Part shown: piece by piece, positions 1 through 8,833 of the stretch
Position numbering within the stretch: position 1 is the first letter of the stretch
Layout of the letters: every line of letters starts with the position of its first letter
Source: Paludibacterium yongneupense DSM 18731
Lineage (GTDB): Bacteria; Pseudomonadota; Gammaproteobacteria; Burkholderiales; Chromobacteriaceae
DNA length: 64,000 nucleotides
Direction: 5' to 3'
NCBI RefSeq assembly: GCF_000422925.1
Contig: NZ_AUGZ01000010.1
Location: 124,001-188,000 of the forward strand
The notes under the pieces: model-generated
Seen by the model: only the letters and a program-made list of their open reading frames with translations
The model's database searches: none
Told to the model about the DNA's origin: nothing
Program-made: the position numbers and the translations under genes

Positions 1-522
1 AGCCGACTCAGATGGCAATGCCACGCTTTCGCCGAGTTTACCCCGCTCGGCTTGTACCGGATGCTGCAACTTCGCGATCAGGTTTTCGTACTGGAGCAAC
101 AATCCCTCTACGGCGACGTCGACGGACTCGACCCCGAAGCCCTGCATGTGTGCGGGAACGACGAGCACGGATGCCTGCAAGCCTATGCCCGCCTGCTTGC
201 GCCAGGTGTCAAATACCCGGATGCGGTGGCCGTGGGCCGGGTCGTGATCGCGGCCGCTCATCGCGGGCGAGGGCGCGGACGGGAACTGATGCTGAGGGTG
301 CTGGACGAGGCAGCCCGCCACTATCCGGGGGTCGCGCAAAAACTGTCGGCCCAGTGCACGGCCATGGCCTTCTACCAGTCGCTGGGCTTTGTCACTTGCT
401 CGGATGTCTACGACGATGGAGGCATAGATCATGTTGATATGTGGCGCGATGGGGATATATCGACACCGAATGCGCGATGTGGTGGCGGCGCGGTTGCTGC
501 GACGCCTTCAAATCGGGGATAA
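1..522 (+). CDS. elaA: ElaA-family GNAT N-acetyltransferase (5' end outside window)
   Basis: The reading frame is open from base 1, so the gene starts before the window; a TTG at 52 would give a shorter product but drops conserved N-terminal sequence (HAFAEFTPLGLYRMLQLRD), so I treat it as 5'-truncated by the window edge. The visible product has the ElaA signature RDQVFVLEQ, a DVDG.D element, and the acetyl-CoA loop RGRGRGREL followed by the GNAT C-terminal AFYQSLGF. ElaA proteins are small cytoplasmic acetyl-CoA-dependent acetyltransferases of poorly defined substrate. The last ~20 residues look like a low-complexity extension compared with the usual ~150-residue family. It lies 86 bp upstream of tkt on the same strand. 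Confidence 0.85.
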   Translation, partial: SRLRWQCHAFAEFTPLGLYRMLQLRDQVFVLEQQSLYGDVDGLDPEALHVCGNDEHGCLQAYARLLAPGVKYPDAVAVGRVVIAAAHRGRGRGRELMLRVLDEAARHYPGVAQKLSAQCTAMAFYQSLGFVTCSDVYDDGGIDHVDMWRDGDISTPNARCGGGAVAATPSNRG

Positions 523-608
523 TTTGCGAATCTCGCAACGGTCAGCGCAGCCCTCCTGCCATGCACTGTTGCCCCCGGATTTCCCCACCGAATCGAGGTT
601 TCACGTAA

Positions 609-2600
609 ATGGTTACCCGAACCGAGCTTGCCAATGCCATCCGTTTCCTGGCGATGGATGCCGTCGAACAGTCCAAATCCGGCCATCCCGGCATGCCCAT
701 GGGCATGGCCGACATCGCCGAAGTCCTGTGGCGCGACCACCTGAAGCATAACCCGGCCCATCCCGAGTGGTTCGATCGCGACCGTTTCGTGCTGTCGAAC
801 GGCCACGGCTCCATGCTGTTGTACAGTCTGCTGCACCTGACCGGCTACGACCTTTCCCTCGACGATCTGAAAAACTTCCGTCAGCTGCACTCCAAGACGC
901 CGGGGCACCCTGAATACGGCTATACCCCTGGCGTGGAAACGACGACCGGCCCGCTGGGGCAGGGCATTTCCAACGCCGTCGGCATGGCGCTGGCCGAGAA
1001 GGCGCTGGCGACCGAGTTCAACCGCGACGGCTTCCCCGTCGTCGACCACCATACCTGGGTCTTCCTCGGCGACGGCTGCCTGATGGAAGGCATCTCGCAC
1101 GAAGCCTGCTCGCTGGCCGGCACCTGGGGCCTGGGCAAGCTGATCGCCTTCTACGACGATAACGGGATCTCCATCGATGGCGACGTCGAAGGCTGGTTCA
1201 CCGACGACACGCCGGCCCGCTTCAATGCCTATGGCTGGCAAGTCATCCCCAACGTCAACGGCCACGATCCCGAAGAGATCTCCATCGCGATCGAAACCGC
1301 CAAGCGCGACACCAGCCGCCCGACGCTGATCTGCTGCAAGACCACCATCGGTTTCGGCGCGCCGAACAAGCAGGGCGGCCACGATGTGCACGGCGCACCG
1401 CTGGGCGCGGCCGAAGTCGCTGCCGCACGGGTCCATCTGAAGTGGCCGCACGCGCCGTTCACGATTCCGGCCGACATCGCCAGCGCCTGGAATCGCGTCG
1501 AAGCCGGCACCCGCAAGGAAAACGACTGGAATGCCCTGTTCGCGCGTTACCGCGCCGCGCATCCGCAACTGGCCACCGAATTCGAACGTCGCATGTCGCG
1601 CCATCTGCCGGAACACTGGGAGGCGCATGTCGCGGCCAAGATGGCCGAAGTCAATGCCAAGGCCGAAACCATCGCCACCCGCAAGGCCTCGCAGAACGCC
1701 ATCATCGCTTTCGCGGAGGCGCTGCCGGAACTCGTCGGCGGTTCGGCCGACCTGACCCCCTCCAACCTGACCAACTGGCCGGGTTCGCGCGACTACGAGC
1801 CCGCGCGCGGCGGCAATTACATCCACTACGGCGTGCGGGAATTCGGCATGGCCGCGATCATCAACGGGATGACGCTGCACGGCGGACTCAAGCCGTTCGG
1901 CGCGACTTTCCTGATGTTCAGCGAATATGCGCGCAACGCCCTGCGCATGGCTGCGCTGATGAAGATCAATCCGATCTTCGTCTTCACCCACGATTCGATC
2001 GGCCTCGGCGAAGACGGTCCGACTCACCAGCCGGTGGAACAGGTCTCCACCTTGCGCCTGATTCCGAACATGGCGCTGTGGCGGCCATGCGATACCGTCG
2101 AGTCGATGGCGGCCTGGGCCGATGCGCTGTCGGCCAAGGACCACCCGAGCTGCATGGTGTTCAGCCGTCAGAACCTGCCCTTCGTGGCACGCGACGCCGC
2201 ACAGCTGGATGCCATCCGCCGCGGCGGCTATGTCTTGAAAGACGGCGCGCAAGCACCGCGCGCCGTCCTGATCGCCACCGGCTCCGAAGTCGAACTGGCG
2301 TTGAAGGCACAGGCGGTGCTGGCCGAGCAGGGCATCGCGGTACGAGTGGTTTCGATGCCGTGCACGCTGCTGTTCGATCGTCAGGACAAAGCCTGGCAGG
2401 CAAGCGTGTTGCCTGCCGGCGTGCCGCGCCTGGCCATCGAAGCCGGCGTAAGCGACTTCTGGCGCAAATATGTCGGCCTCGAAGGCGATGTGATCGGCCT
2501 CGACCGCTTCGGCGAATCGGCTCCTGCGGCGGTACTGTTCAAGGAATTCGGCTTCACCGTCGACAACGTCGTGGCACGCACCCAGGCCCTGCTGGCATAA
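609..2600 (+). CDS. tkt: transketolase
   Basis: Full-length (663 aa) thiamine-diphosphate transketolase of the pentose phosphate pathway, moving two-carbon units between ketose and aldose phosphates in the cytoplasm. Visible landmarks are SGHPGMPMG near residues 24-32, the ThDP/metal motif GDG at 154-156, and the pyrimidine-domain stretch [12 protein letters not shown] near residue 467. Length and domain order (PP, Pyr, C-terminal) are normal. The start is ATG with GAGG about 9 nt upstream. In many betaproteobacteria tkt heads a tkt-gap-pgk-pyk-fba cluster; here gap and pyk are absent and pgk follows directly after a strong hairpin. Confidence 0.97.
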   Translation: MVTRTELANAIRFLAMDAVEQSKSGHPGMPMGMADIAEVLWRDHLKHNPAHPEWFDRDRFVLSNGHGSMLLYSLLHLTGYDLSLDDLKNFRQLHSKTPGHPEYGYTPGVETTTGPLGQGISNAVGMALAEKALATEFNRDGFPVVDHHTWVFLGDGCLMEGISHEACSLAGTWGLGKLIAFYDDNGISIDGDVEGWFTDDTPARFNAYGWQVIPNVNGHDPEEISIAIETAKRDTSRPTLICCKTTIGFGAPNKQGGHDVHGAPLGAAEVAAARVHLKWPHAPFTIPADIASAWNRVEAGTRKENDWNALFARYRAAHPQLATEFERRMSRHLPEHWEAHVAAKMAEVNAKAETIATRKASQNAIIAFAEALPELVGGSADLTPSNLTNWPGSRDYEPARGGNYIHYGVREFGMAAIINGMTLHGGLKPFGATFLMFSEYARNALRMAALMKINPIFVFTHDSIGLGEDGPTHQPVEQVSTLRLIPNMALWRPCDTVESMAAWADALSAKDHPSCMVFSRQNLPFVARDAAQLDAIRRGGYVLKDGAQAPRAVLIATGSEVELALKAQAVLAEQGIAVRVVSMPCTLLFDRQDKAWQASVLPAGVPRLAIEAGVSDFWRKYVGLEGDVIGLDRFGESAPAAVLFKEFGFTVDNVVARTQALLA

Positions 2601-2612
2601 AAAACCGCAGGC

Positions 2613-2648
2613 ACGGGGGCGGACGGGCGCGAGCCCGTCCGCCCCCGT
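2613..2648 (+). terminator. strong GC hairpin after tkt
   Basis: A perfect 16-bp inverted repeat (2613-2628 with 2633-2648) closes on a GCGA tetraloop directly behind the tkt stop. There is no T-run after it on the plus strand, so it may be a weak or Rho-assisted terminator or an RNA-stabilising 3' end rather than a classical intrinsic terminator. Confidence 0.5.
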
Positions 2649-2753
2649 CGTCCGAGCGGCATCCACGCAAGGCTTGTATCTCGTCAATGTCGCCAGTAGC
2701 GGGCAAGGTAGAATGCCCATACCTGACTCGATAACACACAACGGAAACAGAAC

Positions 2754-3932
2754 ATGGACTTCAAGAAACTGACTGAGCAACAGCTCGCCGGCAAGCGCGT
2801 GCTGATTCGCGTCGACATGAATGTACCGGTCAAGAATGGCGTAATCGGCGACGACACCCGTATCCGCGCGTCGCTGCCGTCCATCCAGTTTGCGCTGGAA
2901 CATGGCGCTGCCGTCATCCTGATGACCCACCTCGGCCGTCCGACCGAAGGCGATCCGAAGCCGGAAGACAGCCTCGCGCCCGTTGCCGTTCGCCTGTCCG
3001 AACTGCTGGGCAAGACCGTCGCCGTCAAGGCCGACTGGCAATCGGGCCTTGCCATCCAGGCCGGCGATGTCGTCATGCTGGAGAACGTCCGCATCAATAA
3101 GGGCGAAAAGAAAAACAACGAAGAACTCGGCCGCGCCTACGCCAGCCTGTGCGATATCTTCGTCAACGATGCCTTCGGCACCGCCCACCGCGCCGAAGCA
3201 TCGACCCACGCCGTCGCCCAGTTCGCTCCCGTCGCCTGCGCCGGCATCCTGCTGGCCGCCGAGCTCGACGCGCTGGGCAAGGCCCTGCGCGAACCGGCCC
3301 GTCCGCTGGTCGCCATCGTCGCCGGCTCCAAGGTATCCACCAAGCTGACCATTCTCGAATCCCTGGCCGACAAGGTCGACCAATTGATCGTTGGCGGCGG
3401 CATCGCCAACACCTTCCTGCTGGCTGAAGGCCGCCCGATCGGCAAATCGCTGGCCGAAGCCGACCTGGTCGACGAAGCGCGCAAGGTCATCGCCAAGATC
3501 CGCGCCCGTGGCGGCAATGTTCCGCTGCCTGTCGACGTGGTAACCGCCACCGAATTCGCCGAAACCGCTGCCGCCACGGCCAAGAACGCCGCCGATGTCG
3601 GCCCCGACGACATGATCCTCGATATCGGCCCGCTCGCAAGCGCCGAATTGGCCGCCATCGTGGCCAAGGCCGGCACCGTGGTCTGGAACGGGCCGGTGGG
3701 CGTATTCGAATTCGACCAGTTCAGCAAGGGCACCGAAACCCTGGGCCGCGCCATCGCCGACTCCGCCGCCTTCTCGATCGCCGGCGGCGGCGATACGCTG
3801 GCGGCCATCGCCAAGTATGGCCTGACCGACCGCATCAGCTATATCTCGACCGGCGGCGGCGCTTTCCTGGAATTCCTGGAAGGCAAAGAACTGCCCGCCG
3901 TAGCCATCCTCGAAGCGCGCGCCCGCGCCTGA
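2754..3932 (+). CDS. pgk: phosphoglycerate kinase
   Basis: Phosphoglycerate kinase (392 aa), the ATP-forming step of lower glycolysis between 1,3-bisphosphoglycerate and 3-phosphoglycerate. The N-terminal substrate motif RVDMNVP (19-25), the TAHRAEAS segment, and the C-terminal nucleotide loop GGGDTLAAI are all present, and the length is typical. Plus-strand orientation matches tkt upstream and fba downstream, consistent with a fragmented Calvin/glycolysis cluster. A large stem-loop (3941-3974) follows the stop codon. Confidence 0.98.
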   Translation: MDFKKLTEQQLAGKRVLIRVDMNVPVKNGVIGDDTRIRASLPSIQFALEHGAAVILMTHLGRPTEGDPKPEDSLAPVAVRLSELLGKTVAVKADWQSGLAIQAGDVVMLENVRINKGEKKNNEELGRAYASLCDIFVNDAFGTAHRAEASTHAVAQFAPVACAGILLAAELDALGKALREPARPLVAIVAGSKVSTKLTILESLADKVDQLIVGGGIANTFLLAEGRPIGKSLAEADLVDEARKVIAKIRARGGNVPLPVDVVTATEFAETAAATAKNAADVGPDDMILDIGPLASAELAAIVAKAGTVVWNGPVGVFEFDQFSKGTETLGRAIADSAAFSIAGGGDTLAAIAKYGLTDRISYISTGGGAFLEFLEGKELPAVAILEARARA

Positions 3933-3940
3933 CGGGGGCC

Positions 3941-3974
3941 GTCGCCGCGCAGGCAGCATTGCCAGCGCGGCGAC
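3941..3974 (+). terminator. hairpin after pgk
   Basis: A 10-bp perfect stem (3941-3950 with 3965-3974) encloses a second 4-bp stem, GGCA/TGCC. No T-run follows closely. Its position 8 nt after the pgk stop suggests an mRNA 3' structure or a weak terminator. Confidence 0.45.
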
Positions 3975-4018
3975 GCGAGCCTAAAATCATCTCTCCCCCC
4001 TTTGTGTCGGAGAGATGC

Positions 4019-4648
4019 ATGCTCTATAAAACCTGGCTGCTTTTTCTCACGACCGTGTTTTTCGTGTCGGCGACACCGGGTCCCAATATGCTATTGGCCA
4101 TGACTCATGGCATCAATTATGGCGTCAGGCGGACCTGCGCCACCTGTCTGGGCTTGATGTGCGGGCTTTCCCTGATCATGATTGCGTCTGCCGCCGGGCT
4201 CGGCGCCTTGCTCGCGACATCTGAAACCCTGTTTTCTGCGGTAAAATACCTGGGCGCCGCCTATCTGGTTTATCTCGGCGTCAAAACCTGGCGCGCGGCG
4301 CCGCAATTGCTGCAGCGCAAGGCGGATGCGCGCGGCGCAGCGGACACGCCGGCCAGACGCATGCGCACCGGCTTTCTGGTTGCCATGAGCAACCCCAAGG
4401 CTTTCATTTTTTTTACCGCGCTGTTTCCGCAGTTCATGGATGCACACCAGGCGCAGGGACCGCAACTGGCGATCCTGGCACTGACGTTTTTCATAATCGA
4501 GACGTCGTGGCAATTCGCCTACGCCAGCGGCGGCGCCCGCCTGGCGGGCTGGCTGAACTCGGCGCGACGACTGAAACTGGTCAACCGGGTTTCCGGCGGC
4601 GCATTTATCAGCGCGGGGGTCGTACTTTGGGGCGTATCCCGCCACTGA
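4019..4648 (+). CDS. LysE/RhtB-family amino-acid exporter
   Basis: A 209-aa inner-membrane protein of the LysE/RhtB exporter superfamily. The N-terminal hallmark is the TPGPNMLLAM stretch in the first helix, followed by G.....LG and the mid-protein F.....NPKAFIFFTALFPQF region, with about six hydrophobic segments. I start at ATG 4019, which has GGAGAG 5 nt upstream, rather than the longer frame from 3959 that runs through the pgk hairpin. Members export amino acids (Lys, Thr, homoserine and others); the substrate here cannot be assigned. It sits between pgk and fba, where gap/pyk-type genes would be expected. Confidence 0.9.
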   Translation: MLYKTWLLFLTTVFFVSATPGPNMLLAMTHGINYGVRRTCATCLGLMCGLSLIMIASAAGLGALLATSETLFSAVKYLGAAYLVYLGVKTWRAAPQLLQRKADARGAADTPARRMRTGFLVAMSNPKAFIFFTALFPQFMDAHQAQGPQLAILALTFFIIETSWQFAYASGGARLAGWLNSARRLKLVNRVSGGAFISAGVVLWGVSRH

Positions 4649-4698
4649 CCCCGCCGTCAGCTTGCAGGCTGCACGCCGCCTTACCGGTTCCACACCAC

Positions 4699-4772
4699 GC
4701 CGGGGAGACTGTCCCCGGCTTCACCGGCATAAGCCGTTTAACTCAGGGAGCCCTCGAATCGGCCGGGCTCCC
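4699..4772 (+). promoter_or_regulatory. structured leader upstream of fba
   Basis: Two stem-loops lie between the LysE-type gene and fba: an 8-bp stem at 4699-4706/4712-4719 and another 8-bp stem at 4746-4753/4765-4772, the second only 23 nt before the fba start codon. Neither has a T-run. They may terminate the upstream transcript or shape the fba 5' UTR. No known riboswitch consensus is recognisable. Confidence 0.35.
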
Positions 4773-4795
4773 GGTACCCTGACTCGGAGACATTC

Positions 4796-5860
4796 ATGGC
4801 ACTCGTTTCGATGCGACAGCTACTCGACCACGCAGCTGAATTCGGATATGGCCTGCCGGCCTTCAACGTCAACAATCTGGAGCAGATGCGCGCGATCATG
4901 GAAGCGGCCGACAAGGTCGACGCACCCGTCATCGTGCAAGCTTCCGCCGGCGCCCGCAAGTACGCAGGCAATGCCTTCCTGCGCCACTTGATCCTGGCCG
5001 CGGTTGAAGAGTTCCCGCATATTCCGCTGGTGATGCACCAGGACCACGGTGCCAGCCCCGATGTATGCCAGCGTGCGATCCAGTCCAATTTCACCTCGGT
5101 GATGATGGACGGCTCGCTCATGAGCGATGCCAAAACCCCCGCCGATTATGCTTACAACGTGGGCGTAACGCGTACCGTAGTCAACTTCGCCCATGCCTGC
5201 GGCGTTTCGGTCGAAGGCGAGATCGGCTGCCTGGGCTCGCTCGAAACCGGCAAGGCCGGCGAGGAAGACGGCGTAGGCGCCGAAGGGACGCTCGACCACA
5301 GCCAGCTGCTGACCGATCCGGAAGAAGCAGCCCGCTTTGTTGCCGAGACGGGCGTCGACGCACTGGCCATCGCCATTGGCACCAGTCATGGCGCCTACAA
5401 GTTCAGCCGCAAGCCGACCGGCGATGTATTGCGCATCGATCGCGTCAAGGAAATCCACGCCCGCATCCCCAACACGCATCTGGTGATGCACGGCTCCTCT
5501 TCGGTGCCGCAGGAATGGCTGCAAGTCATCAACGCGTTCGGTGGAGAGATTCCGGAGACCTATGGCGTGCCGGTGGAAGAAATCATGGAAGGAATCAAGC
5601 ACGGCGTGCGCAAGGTCAATATCGATACCGACTTGCGTCTGTGCAGCACCGGGGCCGTACGCCGCTTCCTGGCCAACAACCCATCCGAATTCGATCCGCG
5701 CAAATTCCTGATTGCGTCGACCAATGCCATGCGCGAGCTATGCGTCGCCCGTTTCGAAGCTTTCGGTGCCGCAGGGCAGGCCAGCCGCATCAAGCCGATC
5801 ACGCTCGACGCGATGGCCACGCGCTACGCCAAGGGAGAGCTGGCGCAGATCGTCAAATAA
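4796..5860 (+). CDS. fba: fructose-bisphosphate aldolase, class II
   Basis: A 354-aa class II (zinc) fructose-1,6-bisphosphate aldolase that reversibly splits FBP to DHAP and glyceraldehyde-3-phosphate. Zinc-ligand and active-site regions are visible: [11 protein letters not shown] near residue 80, EGEIGCLG near 140, [22 protein letters not shown] and KVNIDTDLR. This is the long Calvin-type (CbbA) subfamily common in betaproteobacteria. The start codon has CGGAGAC just upstream. It is followed by a 30-codon ORF and an intrinsic terminator. Confidence 0.97.
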   Translation: MALVSMRQLLDHAAEFGYGLPAFNVNNLEQMRAIMEAADKVDAPVIVQASAGARKYAGNAFLRHLILAAVEEFPHIPLVMHQDHGASPDVCQRAIQSNFTSVMMDGSLMSDAKTPADYAYNVGVTRTVVNFAHACGVSVEGEIGCLGSLETGKAGEEDGVGAEGTLDHSQLLTDPEEAARFVAETGVDALAIAIGTSHGAYKFSRKPTGDVLRIDRVKEIHARIPNTHLVMHGSSSVPQEWLQVINAFGGEIPETYGVPVEEIMEGIKHGVRKVNIDTDLRLCSTGAVRRFLANNPSEFDPRKFLIASTNAMRELCVARFEAFGAAGQASRIKPITLDAMATRYAKGELAQIVK

Positions 5861-5937
5861 TCCTAAGATGGAATCAGGAGGCCCGGGAGCCAAATCCCGG
5901 GTCGGCCAGACGGCTCATATTTCAGGGGAGGCCCATC

Positions 5938-6030
5938 ATGATCATAAAATTTGCCATGGTTGCATTCATTCTCGCCACCGGCCTCCTGAAAGCGGCAGCG
6001 GTGTTCCGCGTCCGCCATCAAAGACGCTGA
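5938..6030 (+). CDS. putative 30-aa small membrane protein
   Basis: A 30-codon ORF begins with ATG at 5938, preceded by a strong Shine-Dalgarno (AGGGGAGG, 5924-5931), and encodes MIIKFAMVAFILATG followed by a short basic tail, so most of it is one hydrophobic segment. An intrinsic terminator begins 22 nt after its stop. RBS, hydrophobic helix, basic end and terminator together make a real small membrane protein plausible. I recognise no family. It could alternatively be part of the fba 3' UTR or a small RNA. A small stem (5882-5888/5895-5901) separates it from fba. Confidence 0.45.
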   Translation: MIIKFAMVAFILATGLLKAAAVFRVRHQRR

Positions 6031-6353
6031 AGCCCGAGCCTGAGCAGAACAGATGCCGTCCGGCAACGCGCCGGCGGCATTTTTTTCGCCCGGAATCCTC
6101 CCTGGGCCAGCAGCACATGCTTGCGCAGCGCTTGCCGGCACGGCACCGACACGGCATCGGCATGCAAGCGCAAGCAAGCCCGGATGTGATCGCTTCCCTC
6201 GGGTATCCCCTGGCACAAGCTGCGGACATCAGGCTTGCACGCCAGCGTCTCCCTGTCCTCGGGTATCGGCACAAGCTCATCTGCCAACGCGGGAAGACCG
6301 TATGGCGAGAACACGAGGATGCACAGCGCGGCGGCTATCAGCTGGCGGTTCAT
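6018..6353 (-). CDS. secreted cysteine-rich GLG1-repeat protein
   Basis: A 111-aa protein starting at ATG 6353 (AAGGA in place) with a Sec signal peptide (MNRQLIAAALCILVF ... ALA). The mature part carries one cysteine-rich GLG1-type repeat: C.PDVRSLCQG....DHIRACLRLH.....VPCRQAL. Such repeats occur in small periplasmic bacterial proteins of unknown role. The C-terminal ~28 residues are encoded across the opposite-strand terminator at 6053-6086 and look atypical, so the natural C-terminus is uncertain. The gene overlaps the 30-aa ORF tail-to-tail by 13 bp. Confidence 0.7.
   Translation of the reverse strand: MNRQLIAAALCILVFSPYGLPALADELVPIPEDRETLACKPDVRSLCQGIPEGSDHIRACLRLHADAVSVPCRQALRKHVLLAQGGFRAKKMPPARCRTASVLLRLGLQRL
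6053..6086 (+). terminator. intrinsic terminator after fba / small ORF
   Basis: Stem ATGCCG/CGGCAT (6053-6058, 6075-6080) continues inward as CCGGC/GCCGG with an AACGC loop, followed by seven T (6080-6086). This is a textbook Rho-independent terminator for plus-strand transcripts. Confidence 0.85.
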
Positions 6354-6539
6354 GGCAAGCGTCCTTGGCGGGATGGTCGGTACCTTCATCCGCTAAAAAT
6401 AGGCGATGCCCATGCGCGACAACGTGTCCAAGAGGACAGTTGCCGCGTCGTCAGAACCGGATTATGCGCCTGAGGCGGGGAATGGCAGGGACGGGCAGGG
6501 TCCAGGGCAGGGTATGGCTGCCACTGGACCGCAACCCGC

Positions 6540-7598
6540 TTATGTCCGCTCGCGGCGCGCGCGCACGGCAGCCGCCAGATCGTGCAGCAAGGCTGCGGTA
6601 TCGTCCCAGCCTATGCACCCGTCTGTGATGCTCTGGCCGTAAACCAGTTCGCATCCGGGCTTGAGGTCCTGCCGGCCGCCCTGCAAGTGACTTTCGACCA
6701 TCACCCCGAAGACGGGACTGTCGCCGCTCGCCAGTTGCGCCGCCACGTCGGCCCCGACTTCCATCTGACGACGGTAATCCTTGCGACTGTTGGCATGGCT
6801 GAAATCGACCATCACCTTGGGCGGCAGTCCGACCGCGGCCAGCTCGGCCGCCGCGGCCTTGACGTGCGCAGCCGAGTAGTTCGGTTCCTTGCCACCGCGC
6901 AGGATGGCATGGCAATCCGGATTGCCGCCCGTGGAAACGATAGCGGAGTGCCCGGTCTTGGTCACCGACAGAAAATGGTGTGGCTGCCCGGCCGCGCGGA
7001 TCGCGTCGATAGCGATGCGCAGATTGCCGTCGGTGCCGTTCTTGAAACCGACCGGGCAGGACAGGCCCGAAGAAAGCTCGCGGTGCACCTGCGATTCTGT
7101 GGTGCGCGCGCCGATCGCCCCCCAGGAAATCAGGTCGGCGATGTATTGCGGGGTGATCATGTCGAGAAATTCGGTGGCCGCCGGCACCCCGCGGTTATTC
7201 AACGTCAGCAACAGCCGGCGCGCCATGCGAAGCCCGGTATTGATGTCGAAGGACTCGTCCAGATGCGGGTCGTTGATCAGACCCTTCCAGCCCACCGTGG
7301 TACGCGGTTTCTCGAAATAAACCCGCATCACCACGACCAGATCCTGCGCGAGCTCATCGCGCAGGGCTTTCAGTCGTTCGCCATATTCCAGCGCCGCATC
7401 GAGATCGTGAATGGAACAGGGCCCAACCACCACCAGCAGTCTGTCGTCTTCGCCGTGCAACAAGGCGGCGATCTCGCGCCGGGTCGAAAAAATCAGCTCG
7501 GAAGCCTGGTCGCTGATCGGTAATTCGTACAGGTGCGCGATCGGAGGCAGTAATTCCTTGATTTCACGAATTCTGACGTCGTCGGTCTGCCGCTGCAT
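6540..7598 (-). CDS. aroG: 3-deoxy-7-phosphoheptulonate (DAHP) synthase
   Basis: A 352-aa class I DAHP synthase, AroG/F/H type, condensing PEP with erythrose-4-phosphate at the entry of the shikimate pathway. Conserved stretches include VVGPCSIHD, MRVYFEKPRTTVGWKG, INDPHLD, GARTTESQVHRE, GFKNGTDG, CHAILRGG, DFSHANS and GVMVESHL. Length matches the E. coli enzymes. It is the product of tkt (erythrose-4-phosphate) chemistry that links it metabolically to the left end of the window. The start is supported by a conserved MQRQTDDVRIREIKEL N-terminus. Which aromatic amino acid inhibits it cannot be read from the sequence. Confidence 0.97.
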   Translation of the reverse strand: MQRQTDDVRIREIKELLPPIAHLYELPISDQASELIFSTRREIAALLHGEDDRLLVVVGPCSIHDLDAALEYGERLKALRDELAQDLVVVMRVYFEKPRTTVGWKGLINDPHLDESFDINTGLRMARRLLLTLNNRGVPAATEFLDMITPQYIADLISWGAIGARTTESQVHRELSSGLSCPVGFKNGTDGNLRIAIDAIRAAGQPHHFLSVTKTGHSAIVSTGGNPDCHAILRGGKEPNYSAAHVKAAAAELAAVGLPPKVMVDFSHANSRKDYRRQMEVGADVAAQLASGDSPVFGVMVESHLQGGRQDLKPGCELVYGQSITDGCIGWDDTAALLHDLAAAVRARRERT

Positions 7599-7676
7599 GG
7601 TAATCCTTTGTCGATATTGATTTGATTACCCAAGATACCCTCAATGCACGCGTATCGACAAGCCCGAACCGGGAGC

Positions 7677-7716
7677 AAAAAAACAGGCTCACGGCAATAA
7701 TGCCGCAAGCCTGTTT
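7677..7716 (-). terminator. intrinsic terminator for dksA
   Basis: On the minus strand a 9-bp stem (7708-7716 with 7681-7689) containing an inner CGGCA/TGCCG stem is followed by a run of T (A-run 7677-7683 on the plus strand). It lies about 80 bp beyond the dksA stop codon. Confidence 0.85.
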
Positions 7717-7797
7717 CCGACTTCGCCCCCCGCAGGGAGCGAACCCCGCCGACGCCGGCCTGCTTGCGGCCGCTGTCGACTGGACGTAGCCCCGATA

Positions 7798-8208
7798 TCA
7801 ATCGGCGTACTGTCGCTTCATTCGTTCTCGCCGTTCCTGAGCTTCGACAGACAGCGTCGCTGTCGGGCGGGCAATCAGACGTTTCAGACCAATGGGTTCG
7901 CCGGTGTCTTCACAGAAACCGTAGGAACCGTCTTCGATCTGACGCAAGGAGGCCTGGATCTTCTGCAATAGCTTGCGCTCGCGGTCGCGCGTGCGCAGTT
8001 CCAGGGCGTATTCCTCTTCGAGCGTTGCACGATCCGCTGGATCAGGCGTTGCCTCCTGCTCTTGCAGGTGGTTGGCAGTCGCGCTGGCATTGATCAGCAA
8101 CTCTTGCTGCATTTGCAGCAACCGCTCTTTGTAGAACTCAAGGTGGTCGGCGTTCATGTAATCATCGCCTTCCCAGCCCAGTACATCTTGTTCGGTCAGC
8201 TTGGCCAT
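7798..8208 (-). CDS. dksA: RNA polymerase-binding transcription factor DksA (single-cysteine type)
   Basis: DksA binds the RNA polymerase secondary channel and works with ppGpp in the stringent response. I start at ATG 8208 (MAKLTEQDVLGW, 136 aa) because this matches the family N-terminus; the longer frame to 8277 adds nothing recognisable. The coiled-coil tip region and the C-terminal globular part YGFCEDTGEPIGLKRL.ARPT are clear. Only one of the four zinc-finger cysteines is kept: the first pair reads CEDT and the second SVEA, so it cannot form the classical Cys4 zinc site. Such non-zinc DksAs are known in alpha- and betaproteobacteria. Confidence 0.95.
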   Translation of the reverse strand: MAKLTEQDVLGWEGDDYMNADHLEFYKERLLQMQQELLINASATANHLQEQEATPDPADRATLEEEYALELRTRDRERKLLQKIQASLRQIEDGSYGFCEDTGEPIGLKRLIARPTATLSVEAQERRERMKRQYAD

Positions 8209-8314
8209 AATTGTTGCTTCCAGCATAGAGTTGGCAAACAGGCTCAGAAGATTACCTTTGGCATGGCCTTTGTGCAACTGTATCGCGCAGAGTCTTCTCG
8301 CGCTTTACGCTTAC

Positions 8315-8334
8315 TGACACCTTATATAGTGTCA
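8315..8334. promoter_or_regulatory. palindrome TGACAC-N8-GTGTCA upstream of dksA
   Basis: A 6-bp inverted repeat with an AT-rich 8-bp spacer (TGACAC 8315-8320, GTGTCA 8329-8334) lies about 110 bp upstream of the dksA start. On the minus strand a TATATA inside it could act as a -10 with TTGTAG 17 bp upstream. It is a candidate operator/promoter only. Confidence 0.3.
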
Positions 8335-8395
8335 ATACCGTTGCGCTACAAGAGCTTTGACGAAATTCTCCCGCTCCGTCCGCTGCGATGAACAC

Positions 8396-8430
8396 AAAAA
8401 CGCCGCCCGGACCGAAGGCCGGACGGCGTT
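8396..8430 (-). terminator. intrinsic terminator for the cytochrome c gene
   Basis: On the minus strand an AACGCCG/CGGCGTT stem with an inner CCGG/CCGG stem ends in a five-T run (A-run 8396-8400). It starts 19 nt beyond the cytochrome c stop codon. Confidence 0.8.
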
Positions 8431-8448
8431 GCAGTGCCGGTCAAACGC

Positions 8449-8763
8449 CTATTTCTGCGCGAGAACCCATTTGACCAGCGTCTTGATGTCGGCGTCGCTG
8501 ACTGCGCTGTTCGCCGGCATCGGAATCGGGCCCCATACCCCGCTGCCGCCGTTCTTCACCTTGGTGAACAATTTGGCTGCCGCGCCCTTGTCACCCGCAT
8601 ACTTCTTGGCGACGTCCTTGTAAGCCGGACCGACCACTTTGTTGGCAACAGAATGACAGGACAGGCAATTATTCTTTTGAGCAAGCTGCAAACCTGCGTC
8701 GGCCATGGCCGGGGCGGCCAGAATACCAAGACACAAGGCCAATTCCACCGTGCGTTTCACCAT
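8449..8763 (-). CDS. class I cytochrome c (c-551/c8-like), periplasmic
   Basis: A 104-aa precursor with a Sec signal peptide (VKRTVELALCLGILAAPAMADA) and a single haem-binding CLSCH motif near mature residue 13; a distal methionine in PIPMPAN supplies the sixth haem ligand. This is the small soluble c-551/c8 type that carries electrons to terminal oxidases or nitrite reductase in the periplasm. Of two nearby ATGs I choose 8763 because AAGGAG then lies 6 nt upstream. It stands alone between dksA and yggT with its own terminator. Confidence 0.93.
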   Translation of the reverse strand: MVKRTVELALCLGILAAPAMADAGLQLAQKNNCLSCHSVANKVVGPAYKDVAKKYAGDKGAAAKLFTKVKNGGSGVWGPIPMPANSAVSDADIKTLVKWVLAQK

Positions 8764-8833
8764 TATCATCTCCTTGTTTATTACTCAAGCATATTGCCAT
8801 AACCGCAGGACGTGTGCGCACGCTCCACGCGTT

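Noticed and set aside
429-3959. 1176-codon minus-strand ORF opposite tkt and pgk
   Set aside because: It is antisense to two clearly conserved genes and its Gly/Asp/Arg-rich translation has no family character; long antisense frames are common in GC-rich genes.
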